Shown here piece by piece: positions 7,861 through 19,376 of a stretch of 64,000 nt of DNA. Source of the stretch: Pseudomonadota bacterium (lineage in GTDB: Bacteria; Myxococcota_A; Polyangia; GCA-2747355); contig JADJTL010000005.1 of the NCBI GenBank assembly GCA_016711215.1, forward strand, positions 124,001 to 188,000, written 5' to 3'. The notes below the pieces were generated by a model. It was given only the letters and a program-made list of their open reading frames with translations, was not told the DNA's origin and did not search any database. The position numbers and the translations under genes were made by a program. Position 1 is the stretch's first letter; every line of letters starts with the position of its first letter.

Positions 7861-10800
7861 TTCTTTGGTCGGCTGCGCGACCGCCGCGGACGACAGCGCG
7901 GGCTTGCGCTGCCAGATCCCTCCGCGCGTGAAGGCACGCCAGCCCCAACGCAGCCAGCTGATCACGGCGGTGGCGAGCCAGAGCGCCCACGCCAGTGACG
8001 CGACGCGATAGACCCACAAGGGCACGGAGACGATCCACTGGCGATTGAGCGCGCCAGCGATGCGATCGTCGAACCAACGCAGGCGCCCGCCCCACGCCCA
8101 GTTGCCCGAGCCATTGCCGCTGATCTGCATGTCGGGGTTGCCAAGCAGACCCAGATACACGGAGGCCACGAGCAGGCCAAGCACGACCACCGCGCCGCCG
8201 GCGATCGCCAGCTGCGAGCTGTTGTGAAGCCATCGCGGACCGACGCTAACGCGCTCTCCACGCCAGGCGAGATAGAGCAGCCAGCCAGCGACCGTCGCGC
8301 CGCCAAGCACGCCGAGCTGGGTCAGACCGACGCCGAGCAGCAGCCACTGATGCGCCGCGAGCGGGCTGAAGGGCAGCCGCGACAGGGCCAGGGCCACCAC
8401 GAGAAAGAGCGCGAGCTGGGACCAGAAGAGCACGACCGGCCCGACTCCGGCGCCGCCAAGAAAGAGCACCCAGCGCTGCACGGGACGGATCACCTCCGTG
8501 CTCACGTTGACGGCCGGTGCGCCGAGGGCCACCGCCGACAGCCGCAGCCGCGTGCGCCAGCCGACGGGCTCCGACCAGCGCAGCTCGAGTTCCTGCGTCC
8601 CTGGATGCAGCGCCAGCGCGACGCGACGCCCCTCCTGCCGCAGGGGCTGCTCCTGACCATCGCTCATCACCTTCTCGAGCTCCGCCCCCTCGGGCAGCGT
8701 CAGGACGTGCTCGGCACCACGGCTCGTGCGCACGGCGAAACGCAGCACGGTCTCCGTGCGACGATCGCCAACGCTCACCTGCCGCAACAGGTGCTCGACG
8801 GTCAGCACCTGGCCCGCCACCCCCTTGGGCCGATCGATCGCGAGCCGCAGCGCCTCGCCCGGCAGCGGCGCCCACTCGCGCACTGGCGCGCCCTCGTCGG
8901 TCTGGTGCAGCGGTGGCGGCCCGTGCGCCTCGACGTGCCAAATCGGACTCGCCTCGAGCGACCAGCGCTCGACCCAGGGCACCTCGGCGGGCGCCCTGAG
9001 TTGAAGCGCGGAGCGCTCGGGCAGCGCCGAGCGCCAGCTCACCTCTTGCTGCGCCGCCTCGATGCTGACGAGCACGCTCCCCGCGCGCACATGAACCCCC
9101 GCGCTGGTGACGGACTCGCCGCTCAGCAGCGGCACCGCCAGCACGATCGCGCTGCCCGGAGGCGTCATGCGCACCACGCGTGTCGCGACCTCCCAGGTCA
9201 GCCCGAGCCGCAGCGTCCTTTCGACGCGCACGAAGGGCGGCAGGTGGTGCGGCTGACCCGCGCCGACCGAAGCCCCGCCGCTGGCGGCCGGCGCCTCGCG
9301 CGTCAGCTGGAGCTGGTCGTCGATCGTCCCGTCGTCGTGCAAGCCCTCGAGCCGCCAGCCCGCGAGCTCGGCCTCGACCTGCCGCGGCTTGAGCGGCAGG
9401 GGCAGTTGCAAGCTATCCACCAGCGGCAGCGCCCCCTCGAGCTCCACGCGATGCGTCCCGGGCACCAAGCTGAGCCAGATCGTGCCACCAGCGCGCGCGA
9501 GCGCGGCTGCGCTCTTGCCGTTCACGCGCACCTGTTGCGCTTGCCAATGCTCCGCATGCCCCGGCAGCGGCACTGCGGTCTCGGCCGTGACGGCGACCTC
9601 GAGCAGCATCGCCAGGCGATCGGCGCTTACCCGCAGCGCGAGCGCGCCGATGGCCGCGCATTGAGGAAAACACGGCGGTGCTTCGAGCAGGCGTCGGCGC
9701 AGCTCGGCATGCAGCCTCGGCTCGTCGCCGAGCGGCGGCGGCGCGCCGTCGGCTTGCGCCAAGCGACCGGACAAGGCGACGAGGAAGAGGGCAACCAGCG
9801 CGGGCCCGGTGGCGCTTCCGCCGCGGCCGGCCCCCCTGCGCCCCCGCCCCAGCCCGCGCCACCGCGCCGCGCCCAGGCTGAGCACCAGGGCCGCCAAGAG
9901 CAGGACGCGCAGCCCGGCGAGCACGCGGTTGAGCCACGGACGCACCAGCCAGAGCGACAGCCTCTCGTCGGCGCTCACCGGCCCGTTCCACCCGAGGTTG
10001 ACGCGGCGACCTTCCCAGCGCGGGATGCCAGGCCCTGTCTGCACCATGGCGCTCGGGTCGTTGGCCGGCATGAGGCGCGTCGCGTCGGCTTGTTCGGCCT
10101 GCGCGCTGCTGCTGAGGTAGTTCTTGGCGACCTTCGCCAGCCTCTCCCGTCGCTCAGGTTTAGCGCCAACGCCACCCTCATCCTCACGCGTGGCCTCCGC
10201 CGCCACCTCGAAGGGAACGGGGGCGGCGGCGGCCGACAGCGCGCCGAGCTTCGTCGCTGCGGGTGCCGCACCCTCGCCCCAGGCCGCCGGGTCGAGCGAG
10301 GGAAAGACGCCTTGCCGCAGTTGCCGCGCGCTGAAGGCGACGACGAGGAGCGCGACGACGACCAACGCCGCGGTGCGCGCAAGCTGCAGCAAGGCGTGTC
10401 CCCGAGCGCTGCTCGGCCAGACCCGAGCGAGGGCCTCGACGGCCAGCACGACGGCCCAGCTCCAGCGCGGAGCGCCCTCCTCGGTCAGCGTGGCGATCAG
10501 CGCCAGCGCCGCCAGCCCGGTCACGCGCGCGCCAAAGAGCTTGGCCATCGCCAGCAGCAGCACCAGCAGCAAGAAGACATCGTCGAGCCGCCAGGCGGAA
10601 ACCCAGGTCGGCCCGGCGGCGTCGGCGCCCCCGACGTGCAGCAGCGTCCAGCCGGGAGGCAGGTGGACCTCTCCGCTCAGCGCGCGGAAGTCGTGGGCCC
10701 AGCCGACCGCAGGCGTCTGGCGGCCGTTCCGGCGCGTCCGGCTCTCCGCTGCGAGCTCGATCGCACCGCGCCGCACCTCGACGGCCGCTCGGGTGGCCGG

Positions 10801-12021
10801 CCCACGCCGCGTGACCAGGCGATCCTCTCCGCCCACGACTACGTGGCCGAGCTCCGTGCCCTCGCCCATCTCGAGGCGCTGACTCCGCCGCACGCTACCA
10901 GTGATCGCATCCGCGACGGTGAACCCGCCGCCGTCGAAGTCCAGCCACCAGCGCCGTCGCAGCGCGAGCGCGTCGGCCGCCGGAGCGCTGTCGCCGCGGC
11001 GACGCTCGGCAAGCACGATGGCCGCGCCCGGAACGAGCCGATACGCGGGCAGGTGCTTCCACGCCTCCGGCAGTCGCGTCTGCCCGGGATCGACCGCCGG
11101 CGCCTCCTGCACGGCCACGACCCGCAACGCGGGGCGGGCCTCGAAGACCCAGAGCTCCGCCTCGACCCAGGGGCTGGACGCCGGCGGAGCCAGCAGGCGC
11201 GACGCCACCACGGCCTGCCGCGCGCGCAGCGTCAGCGTGAAGGTGCCCGGCCTGAGCTGGACGCGCAGCCGGCCGTCGGGCTCGACACGTGTCGGGAGCG
11301 CGGCGTCGAGGGCCAGGGGCACGAAGCCGGCGGGCAGCACGGGTCCGAGTGCCAGCTCGCGCGCCTTGCCGGCGACGCGCAGCTCGAGCTGCGTCTCGAG
11401 CTCCAGTGGAAGCTCGTCGATGAGGCGACGGGTGACGGTCAGGTCGAGGCGATTCTCAGCGGCGGCGGCCTCGGCCCGGCGCTGGACCGCGAGCGTGCCG
11501 TCTGCCGCGCGCTCAGGGAAGTCCACCGCGCGCCCCTCGATGCGCAGCGACACCAGCCCGAGGCCTGCCGGAATCATCACGCTCTCGGGCAGCCGCGGCC
11601 AGCGCAGGCGCCCCCTCAGGCGATAGGGGCCGGCCCCCAGCCAGACCACCGGCCGGTCGTCCCGGGCCACCACCACCGCGGCGTGCCCGTCGACTTGCAC
11701 CGCGACGGGCCAGTGCAGCGGCCCGCCCCCCGGGAGCAGCACGGCGCCCGCGCTCTGCTGAACGCCCTCCTGCGCGAAGGTGCCACCCCGGGCGTCGAGA
11801 TCGAGCTCGAGTCGCGCGGGCCAATCGCAGCGACGCTCGTCACTGCCGTGCAAGAAGGAACAGCGCTCGGCCTCGTGGCCATGCAACACCCACGAGACCC
11901 AGGGGCGCAGCGGCACGGGGAGGTCGAGGAGCTGGGGCGCGGCGCCAGCGCTTGGCGACAGCGCGGCGCTCAGCAGCAGCAATGCGAAGAGCGTGCAAAG
12001 GGCGCGGCGGTACTGCGTCAA
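7858..12021 (-). CDS. Large envelope protein with signal peptide and several membrane helices, function unknown
   Basis: A 1387-residue protein that I cannot assign to a characterised family. The TTG start at 12021 follows AAGGAG by 7 bases, and a signal peptide covers residues 1-28 (ends AGA-AP). The layout is a beta-rich exported region (30-480), a helix cluster (about 485-590), a short segment with the motif VQTGPGIPRWEGRRVNLGW, another helix pair, a second beta-rich exported region (about 760-1160), and at least four C-terminal helices. The two halves look alike in plan, suggesting an internal duplication. The next minus-strand gene upstream, 88 bases away, is the PEGA/barrel gene. A role in envelope assembly or transport is possible but unproven. 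Confidence 0.75.
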   Translation of the reverse strand: MTQYRRALCTLFALLLLSAALSPSAGAAPQLLDLPVPLRPWVSWVLHGHEAERCSFLHGSDERRCDWPARLELDLDARGGTFAQEGVQQSAGAVLLPGGGPLHWPVAVQVDGHAAVVVARDDRPVVWLGAGPYRLRGRLRWPRLPESVMIPAGLGLVSLRIEGRAVDFPERAADGTLAVQRRAEAAAAENRLDLTVTRRLIDELPLELETQLELRVAGKARELALGPVLPAGFVPLALDAALPTRVEPDGRLRVQLRPGTFTLTLRARQAVVASRLLAPPASSPWVEAELWVFEARPALRVVAVQEAPAVDPGQTRLPEAWKHLPAYRLVPGAAIVLAERRRGDSAPAADALALRRRWWLDFDGGGFTVADAITGSVRRSQRLEMGEGTELGHVVVGGEDRLVTRRGPATRAAVEVRRGAIELAAESRTRRNGRQTPAVGWAHDFRALSGEVHLPPGWTLLHVGGADAAGPTWVSAWRLDDVFLLLVLLLAMAKLFGARVTGLAALALIATLTEEGAPRWSWAVVLAVEALARVWPSSARGHALLQLARTAALVVVALLVVAFSARQLRQGVFPSLDPAAWGEGAAPAATKLGALSAAAAPVPFEVAAEATREDEGGVGAKPERRERLAKVAKNYLSSSAQAEQADATRLMPANDPSAMVQTGPGIPRWEGRRVNLGWNGPVSADERLSLWLVRPWLNRVLAGLRVLLLAALVLSLGAARWRGLGRGRRGAGRGGSATGPALVALFLVALSGRLAQADGAPPPLGDEPRLHAELRRRLLEAPPCFPQCAAIGALALRVSADRLAMLLEVAVTAETAVPLPGHAEHWQAQQVRVNGKSAAALARAGGTIWLSLVPGTHRVELEGALPLVDSLQLPLPLKPRQVEAELAGWRLEGLHDDGTIDDQLQLTREAPAASGGASVGAGQPHHLPPFVRVERTLRLGLTWEVATRVVRMTPPGSAIVLAVPLLSGESVTSAGVHVRAGSVLVSIEAAQQEVSWRSALPERSALQLRAPAEVPWVERWSLEASPIWHVEAHGPPPLHQTDEGAPVREWAPLPGEALRLAIDRPKGVAGQVLTVEHLLRQVSVGDRRTETVLRFAVRTSRGAEHVLTLPEGAELEKVMSDGQEQPLRQEGRRVALALHPGTQELELRWSEPVGWRTRLRLSAVALGAPAVNVSTEVIRPVQRWVLFLGGAGVGPVVLFWSQLALFLVVALALSRLPFSPLAAHQWLLLGVGLTQLGVLGGATVAGWLLYLAWRGERVSVGPRWLHNSSQLAIAGGAVVVLGLLVASVYLGLLGNPDMQISGNGSGNWAWGGRLRWFDDRIAGALNRQWIVSVPLWVYRVASLAWALWLATAVISWLRWGWRAFTRGGIWQRKPALSSAAVAQPTKE

Positions 12022-12109
12022 GGGAAGCTCCTTGGTGGCGCGGCGAACGCGCTTTCGTCAGGCAAGCGCCGCTGGCCTGCGCCGGTGGCGTCCGGCGCCG
12101 CCGTGGTGC

Positions 12110-13594
12110 TCAGCGCTTGAGCGTGACCCCGACGCAGCCGTAGACCCCGGGATCGGAGGCCGGCATCAGCGCAACGAAGGCATCGCTGAAGGCGCGCCGA
12201 TTGCCCTGCCAGGGCGCGAACTCGAGCGACCCGAAAACGTTGAGCCAGGGATTGATCGGCACCTCGAGCACCCCGGCGAGGAGCCAGCGCAAGCCCGTGA
12301 AGCGTCCGCGCACCGCCGTCGCCGAGAGGCCTGCGGGTGGTACGCTGCAAGCACCGACCTCATTGCGCGAGGCGCTGGCCGGACAGAGGCGGTCCGTGTA
12401 GAGGCCGATCGTCGTGCGGGCTGTGAGCGCGACGCGATCGGCGAGCCAGACGCTGCCGATAGCCGCCAGATCGACGAAGAAGCTATTGCGTGACTTCGGC
12501 CCACCGCCGCCGCCGAGGGCGACGCTGGTCGCCAAAGCCCAGGGCCGGCGATCGATCAGCCGCACGCGCGCCCGCCCACCGACCTCGGTGATCGCGCCAA
12601 AGCTCCGGAACTCGACGGCACCGTCGACGCCGATCGGGCGGCCAAGGGGGCGTTGGTCGAGGAGACCGACGGTGAGCCGCGCCGTGATCAGCTGCGGAAA
12701 GCCGAGCGCGACGTCACCCGCGACGGCAGCGGGGTTGACGAGGGTCGCGGCCTGGCTCGTCATCATCCGCAGACCCCCGCCGCCCTGCGGGCTCAGCCGC
12801 GCGCGACCCGCGGTGCCTGCCGTGCTAGGCGTGGCTGGCCCCGGCATCCCCTGCGCAGCCGCCGGCCGCGGCGACGCGCTTAACTCCGGCTGCAAGGGCG
12901 CATCGACCCGCACCGCCGCACCGGGCAGGACCTCGGCGGTCGTAAGCAGCTCTTCGTAGCCGGCGGCGCGCACGGCCACCACATGCGGTCCCGCCAAGAG
13001 CTCGGCGTTCTCGATCGGCGCCCTGCCGAGCAGCTCGCCGTCAACAAAGACCTCGGCCCCCACCACCGTGCTGAGGACCGTCAGCGTCCCACGCGGCGGC
13101 GTTCGCGGCGCGGGCTGAGGCGCGGGCTGAGGCGCGGGCTGAGGCGCGGGCTGAGGCGCGGGCTGAGGTGCGGGCTGAGGCGGGGCCTGAGGCGGGGCCG
13201 CCGCCAGCGGCTCCAGCCGCGCGACCAGCGCCAGGTTCTGCCCCGCCACCGCATCGACCCATTGGCGCCAGGTCACGTAGCCCGTGGCGGTGACCTCGAT
13301 TAGATAGCGCCCGGGCTGCAGCGCCAGCTCGAGCGGCGCCTCCCCGAGCGGCTTGCCGTTGACCAGGACGCGGGCATCCGGCGCGCCGGCGGCGCTCGGG
13401 GCCAGCGTCAGCCGGACGGAGGCCGCGGTGACAGCCGGTGCCGCCGTCGCCGAGGGCGCTGCCGCGAACGCGCTGTCGGCAAGAGAACAGATCAGCGCCA
13501 GGGCCAGCCAGCCGCCCCCGGCCCTGCTGGCGCCGGCACGCCCCGCGCGCGGAGACCAGCGCCGATCCCCTCGTAACCTCTTGTCCACCGTCAT
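12110..13594 (-). CDS. PEGA-domain protein with C-terminal barrel-like domain
   Basis: A 494-residue exported protein. The ATG at 13594 is preceded by GAGGAG, and a signal sequence ends near ADSAFAAA. Two PEGA domains flank a repeat linker: the first (about residues 60-125) contains VLVNGKPLGEAPLELALQPG, the second GAEVFVDGELLGRAPIEN. Between them is a PQPA repeat encoded by a 12-bp tandem repeat. The C-terminal half (about residues 280-494) has alternating strands typical of an outer-membrane beta-barrel and ends VYGCVGVTLKR. PEGA domains occur in surface and cell-wall-associated proteins. It lies just upstream of the 1387-residue gene on the same strand. Confidence 0.8.
   Translation of the reverse strand: MTVDKRLRGDRRWSPRAGRAGASRAGGGWLALALICSLADSAFAAAPSATAAPAVTAASVRLTLAPSAAGAPDARVLVNGKPLGEAPLELALQPGRYLIEVTATGYVTWRQWVDAVAGQNLALVARLEPLAAAPPQAPPQPAPQPAPQPAPQPAPQPAPQPAPRTPPRGTLTVLSTVVGAEVFVDGELLGRAPIENAELLAGPHVVAVRAAGYEELLTTAEVLPGAAVRVDAPLQPELSASPRPAAAQGMPGPATPSTAGTAGRARLSPQGGGGLRMMTSQAATLVNPAAVAGDVALGFPQLITARLTVGLLDQRPLGRPIGVDGAVEFRSFGAITEVGGRARVRLIDRRPWALATSVALGGGGGPKSRNSFFVDLAAIGSVWLADRVALTARTTIGLYTDRLCPASASRNEVGACSVPPAGLSATAVRGRFTGLRWLLAGVLEVPINPWLNVFGSLEFAPWQGNRRAFSDAFVALMPASDPGVYGCVGVTLKR
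13107..13190. repeat. 12-bp tandem repeat, 7 copies
   Basis: The unit ggcgcgggctga is repeated seven times with slight decay in the last two. On the minus strand it encodes the Pro-Gln-Pro-Ala linker between the two PEGA domains of the overlapping gene. The unit is a whole number of codons, so the linker length can vary in frame. Confidence 0.92.
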
Positions 13595-13631
13595 CGCGCT
13601 CCTCGCGCTCTGCGCGCCCCCCGGCGCTGGA

Positions 13632-15317
<1,686 letters not shown>

Positions 15318-15394
15318 TGCGCCCTCCCCGTCCTTGCGCCCTTCATCGTCCTTGCGCCCTTCTCGCGCGTTGCCCAGTGCCCGCCCCGGCGCGC

Positions 15395-16342
15395 TCAGAT
15401 CCCGCCGCCGCTGGCGAAGACATCCTGTCGCGGCGGCGCCGAGGTGATGCGGCTGCCGGCCGGCACGCTGACGGTCAGCCAAACATTGCCGCCGATCACC
15501 GACCCGCTACCGATCGTCACGCGACCGAGCACGGTCGCGCCCGAGTAGATGACCACGCCGTCCTCGATGATCGGATGGCGGGGAATGCCCTTGACCGGGC
15601 TGCCCGTCGCGTCGAGCGGAAAGGACCGCGCACCAAGCGTGACCCCCTGATAAATCCGCACGCCGTTGCCGATCACGCTCGTTTCGCCGATCACGACCCC
15701 GGTGCCGTGATCGATGAAGAAGCCGGCGCCGATCGTCGCCCCGGGATGGATGTCGATGCCGGTCACGCTATGCGCGTGCTCGGTGATCATCCGTGGCAGC
15801 AGCGGGACCCCCAGCCGATGAAGCTCGTGGGCCACGCGATAGTGCGTCACCGCCAGCACGCCCGGATAACAGAAGATCGTCTCGTCGGGTGAACGCGCCG
15901 CCGGATCACCCTCGAAGGCCGCCCGCACATCGGTAGCCAACAGCTCCTGGATGCACGGCAAGGCGCCAACGAAGGCGGTGGTGATCGACCGCGCCCGCGC
16001 CTCGTGTTCGCTGGTCTGCGCCGCCGCGTCGCTCTCGGCGAAGGCCAGGCTGCGCTGAATCTGGACCGCCAGCGTGCGCTGGATGTCGTCGAGCGTGTGG
16101 CCGACGTGGTAGCGCACCGTCTCGGCCCGCAGCTCGGAGGAACCGAAGTAGCCCGGGAAGAGCACGATGCGCAGCAGCTCGCTAATGCGCACGACGACAT
16201 CGCGCGAGGGCAGCGGATCGAGCTGCCGATCCTCGAGCCAGCGATGCGTCATCGGGCTCGCGTTGCCGCAGAGCTCCTCGACCACCGCGGCCAGGTCGAG
16301 CGCCACCCCGCCGTTGGTCGCTGGCTGCGGGACGCGCGTCAT
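15395..16342 (-). CDS. cysE: Serine O-acetyltransferase, EpsC type
   Basis: Acetylates serine with acetyl-CoA to O-acetylserine, the first step of cysteine synthesis. The 315-residue protein has a helical N-terminal half and a left-handed beta-helix C-terminal half (ITEHAHSVTGIDIHPGATIG, FFIDHGTGVVIGET, IYQGVTLGARSF, HPIIEDGVVIYSGATVLG). The long N-terminus and the HAHSVTGIDIHPG stretch match the EpsC subfamily. Its ATG overlaps the stop codon of cysK by 4 bases (ATGA), so the two cysteine-pathway enzymes are translationally coupled. Confidence 0.93.
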   Translation of the reverse strand: MTRVPQPATNGGVALDLAAVVEELCGNASPMTHRWLEDRQLDPLPSRDVVVRISELLRIVLFPGYFGSSELRAETVRYHVGHTLDDIQRTLAVQIQRSLAFAESDAAAQTSEHEARARSITTAFVGALPCIQELLATDVRAAFEGDPAARSPDETIFCYPGVLAVTHYRVAHELHRLGVPLLPRMITEHAHSVTGIDIHPGATIGAGFFIDHGTGVVIGETSVIGNGVRIYQGVTLGARSFPLDATGSPVKGIPRHPIIEDGVVIYSGATVLGRVTIGSGSVIGGNVWLTVSVPAGSRITSAPPRQDVFASGGGI

Positions 16343-17268
16343 CGCGGATCCTCGAAGAGCCAGGTGCTGAGATAGCGCTCGGCGCTGCTCGGCACGATCA
16401 CCACGAAGGTCTGGCCCAGGTACTCGGGGCGCGCCGCGACCTGCAGCGCCGCCCAGACGGCGGCACCCGAGGAGATACCAGCGAGCACGCCCTCTTCGCG
16501 GGCCAGGCGGCGCGCAATCTCACCCGCCTCGTCGTGTCCGACCGCGACCACCTCGTCGACGAGCGCCGGATCGTAGACCTCGGGAATGAACCCGGCGCCG
16601 ATGCCCTGGAGCCGGTGCGGACCGGGCTTCCCACCGCTGAGCACAGGAGAGTCCGCCGGCTCGACGGCGATCGCGCGGAACGAGGGCTTGCGCGCCTTGA
16701 GCGCCCGGCTGATGCCAACGATGGTCCCGCCCGTACCCACCCCGGAGACGAGCACGTCGACGCTGCCGTCAGTGTCGGCCCAGATCTCCTCGGCCGTCGT
16801 CTGCTGATGAACCTCGGGGTTCGCCGGGTTGCAGAACTGCTGCGGCATCAGGTAGCGCGCGTCCTGGCTGACGAGTTCTTCGGCCCGCCGCACCGCGCCC
16901 AGCATCCCCTCGGCGCCCGGGGTCAGCACCAGCTCGGCACCGAGGGCACGCAGCAGCTTGCGGCGCTCGACGCTCATCGTCTCCGGCATCACCAGCGTGC
17001 AGCGGTAACCGCGAGCGGCGCAAACGAAGGCCAGCGCGACCCCCGTGTTGCCGCTCGTCGGCTCGATGATGATCGTCTCGGCGTGGATCGCGCCCTGCGC
17101 CTCGGCGCGCTCGATCATGCTCAGGCCGATGCGATCCTTGACGCTGGCGCAGGGATTGAGCGTCTCGAGCTTGAGCAGGATCTGCGCCGGCACGTTGGCC
17201 GCCAGGCGATTGAGCCGGACCAGGGGCGTCCTGCCGACGAGCTCCGTGATGTCCCGCGCGACGCGCAT
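16339..17268 (-). CDS. cysK: Cysteine synthase A (O-acetylserine sulfhydrylase)
   Basis: PLP enzyme that makes cysteine from O-acetylserine and sulfide. The PLP Lys44 lies in NPCASVKDRIG. Further motifs are EPTSGNTGVALAFVCA (substrate loop), SGVGTGGTIVGISRALK (phosphate loop) and GISSGAAVWAALQVA. The 309-residue length is normal for the family. The ATG at 17268 gives the usual start (MRVARDITELVGRTPLVRLN); the longer upstream frame has no family similarity. It is divergent from xerD with about 97 bases between starts. Confidence 0.95.
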   Translation of the reverse strand: MRVARDITELVGRTPLVRLNRLAANVPAQILLKLETLNPCASVKDRIGLSMIERAEAQGAIHAETIIIEPTSGNTGVALAFVCAARGYRCTLVMPETMSVERRKLLRALGAELVLTPGAEGMLGAVRRAEELVSQDARYLMPQQFCNPANPEVHQQTTAEEIWADTDGSVDVLVSGVGTGGTIVGISRALKARKPSFRAIAVEPADSPVLSGGKPGPHRLQGIGAGFIPEVYDPALVDEVVAVGHDEAGEIARRLAREEGVLAGISSGAAVWAALQVAARPEYLGQTFVVIVPSSAERYLSTWLFEDPR

Positions 17269-17365
17269 CGGCCACCGCCCCCTTCCCGTGCTGATCGGGC
17301 CGGCGCTGTATACCACGGACCGCGCTCCTCTGGCTCGCCTCGGCGCTGCGTGCTACGGCTCCTTG

Positions 17366-18256
<891 letters not shown>

Positions 18257-18595
18257 GCGCAGGGCCACCCGCTAGCACCCCCCGCCCTCGCCAGCCTTGG
18301 CGCGCGATGTGCTGCACGTCTGCTCGTGGCGCCACGGGGCGGCGCCGCGTGGCCGCAACCAGCATCAGCAAAAGGTCCGTTTTGACAAAGCGTTCCGAGA
18401 ATTCCGGCGGTGGGCCGGAATCGCAATCGCCGGCAGCGCCGACGCCCCGAGCGTGGAGTGATGCCCTCGGCGCTGGGGACCACGGTCCCCACAAACGCCG
18501 TCTGCGCACGTTTTTTTCACTGGGTAGCAGACACTAAATCTTTCGATCAACCTGTCGATGGAGTGAATTGAGACGCGAGAGCGAGGAGCGACGCG
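18257..18595. other. Intergenic stretch with a perfect inverted repeat
   Basis: There is no convincing gene in these 339 bases. They are noticeably richer in A and T near 18510-18560 than their surroundings. A perfect 8-bp inverted repeat with a 5-bp loop lies at 18401-18421 (attccggc, ggtgg, gccggaat). A TTGACA hexamer stands at 18383-18388, but no good -10 box sits 16-18 bases downstream. The inverted repeat could be an operator or an RNA hairpin; no T-run follows it, so an intrinsic terminator is unlikely. Confidence 0.5.
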
Positions 18596-19147
18596 GTGGA
18601 CGGCAAGAACCGAGACGAGACAAAGCTCGAGTCCCTGACCCGGCGCCGTCGGGCCAGGGAGGGCCGCTGCCTCTGTTCCTGCCTGGCCTGGCTCTGCATT
18701 CTGCGCCACGCGCTGCTCGCATTCGCCGCGCCGGTCGCCAGCGGCCCCGCGGGAACGCCCTCGCTTCGACCTTCCGCGTGGCTTACGTCGCGCGCGAAAA
18801 TCCGTACCCAGCCGATCGACGACGGCAGTCTCCCCGCACAGCTCGCAGCCCGCCTGATGCGCGACGGCGCCGAGCAGCCGGACAGCCCCTACAGCCTGGC
18901 GCGCTGGTCGGGGACCCGTCTAGCGCCGCTGATCCATCGCGCCCCGGGTCCTGGCACGGACGCGGCCGCGCGCCTCTCCGATACGCGGGCCAAGGTGGCG
19001 ATGGCTCGCGACGTCTTTGGTGCGCTGCTCGCGCTGGCCGCGCAGCGCTCGACTGCGCTCGGACTGCTCACCGATGGCCAACAACTCCGCCTGCGTCCCG
19101 TCTTTCGCGCGGGCGGCTTCAGCGTCAAGGTGGCGATGGCCTGGTAG
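18596..19147 (+). CDS. Hypothetical exported or membrane-anchored protein
   Basis: A 183-residue protein that I do not recognise. The GTG start at 18596 follows GAGGAG by about 7 bases. After a basic N-terminus there is one hydrophobic segment (about residues 25-45, CLCSCLAWLCILRHALLAFA), either a signal peptide or an anchor. The remaining 135 residues are mixed and without a known motif. An overlapping frame on the same strand is Arg/Pro-rich and looks like a shadow. It lies between xerD and the M50 protease gene. Confidence 0.5.
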   Translation: MDGKNRDETKLESLTRRRRAREGRCLCSCLAWLCILRHALLAFAAPVASGPAGTPSLRPSAWLTSRAKIRTQPIDDGSLPAQLAARLMRDGAEQPDSPYSLARWSGTRLAPLIHRAPGPGTDAAARLSDTRAKVAMARDVFGALLALAAQRSTALGLLTDGQQLRLRPVFRAGGFSVKVAMAW

Positions 19148-19240
19148 CCGCGCCGGGTGAGCACGCGCGCGAGGTTCCCACCGGAGGCCCGGCGGACCGG
19201 CGGTCCGGCGGTAGCCGAGACCCTCTTGGATCCCGCCGCT

Positions 19241-19257
19241 CCGGGGGATCCCCCCGG
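19241..19257. other. GC-rich hairpin upstream of the M50 protease promoter
   Basis: A 7-bp perfect inverted repeat (ccggggg, atc, cccccgg) ends 12 bases before the -35 box of the promoter at 19270. A downstream T-run is almost absent, so it may be a weak terminator for the preceding gene or a binding site. Confidence 0.45.
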
Positions 19258-19269
19258 TGGATCCCCCCT

Positions 19270-19298
19270 TTGACAGCACGTCCCCATCCGCCCATAAT
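19270..19298 (+). promoter_or_regulatory. Sigma-70-type promoter for the M50 protease/scpA/scpB genes
   Basis: A perfect -35 box TTGACA (19270-19275) and a near-perfect -10 box CATAAT (19293-19298) are separated by exactly 17 bases. Transcription would begin near 19305, about 70 bases before the M50 protease start. This is the best match to the vegetative consensus in the window and stands out in such GC-rich DNA. Confidence 0.7.
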
Positions 19299-19376
19299 GC
19301 GCGCACTTTTCGATCCGGGTCGGCGCGCCGCGGGCGGCCTTGAACCGCCGCTCGTCCCGTCCACCGTCCTCGCCGC

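Noticed and set aside
8224..12120. A 1298-residue open frame on the plus strand
   Set aside because: It is antisense to the 1387-residue envelope gene, which has a signal peptide, helices and a ribosome binding site. The plus-strand product is Arg/Gln/His/Pro-rich without any domain, typical of a shadow frame in GC-rich DNA.
18383..18411. Promoter beginning with TTGACA at 18383
   Set aside because: No -10-like hexamer lies 16-18 bases downstream; the sequence there is GC-rich.
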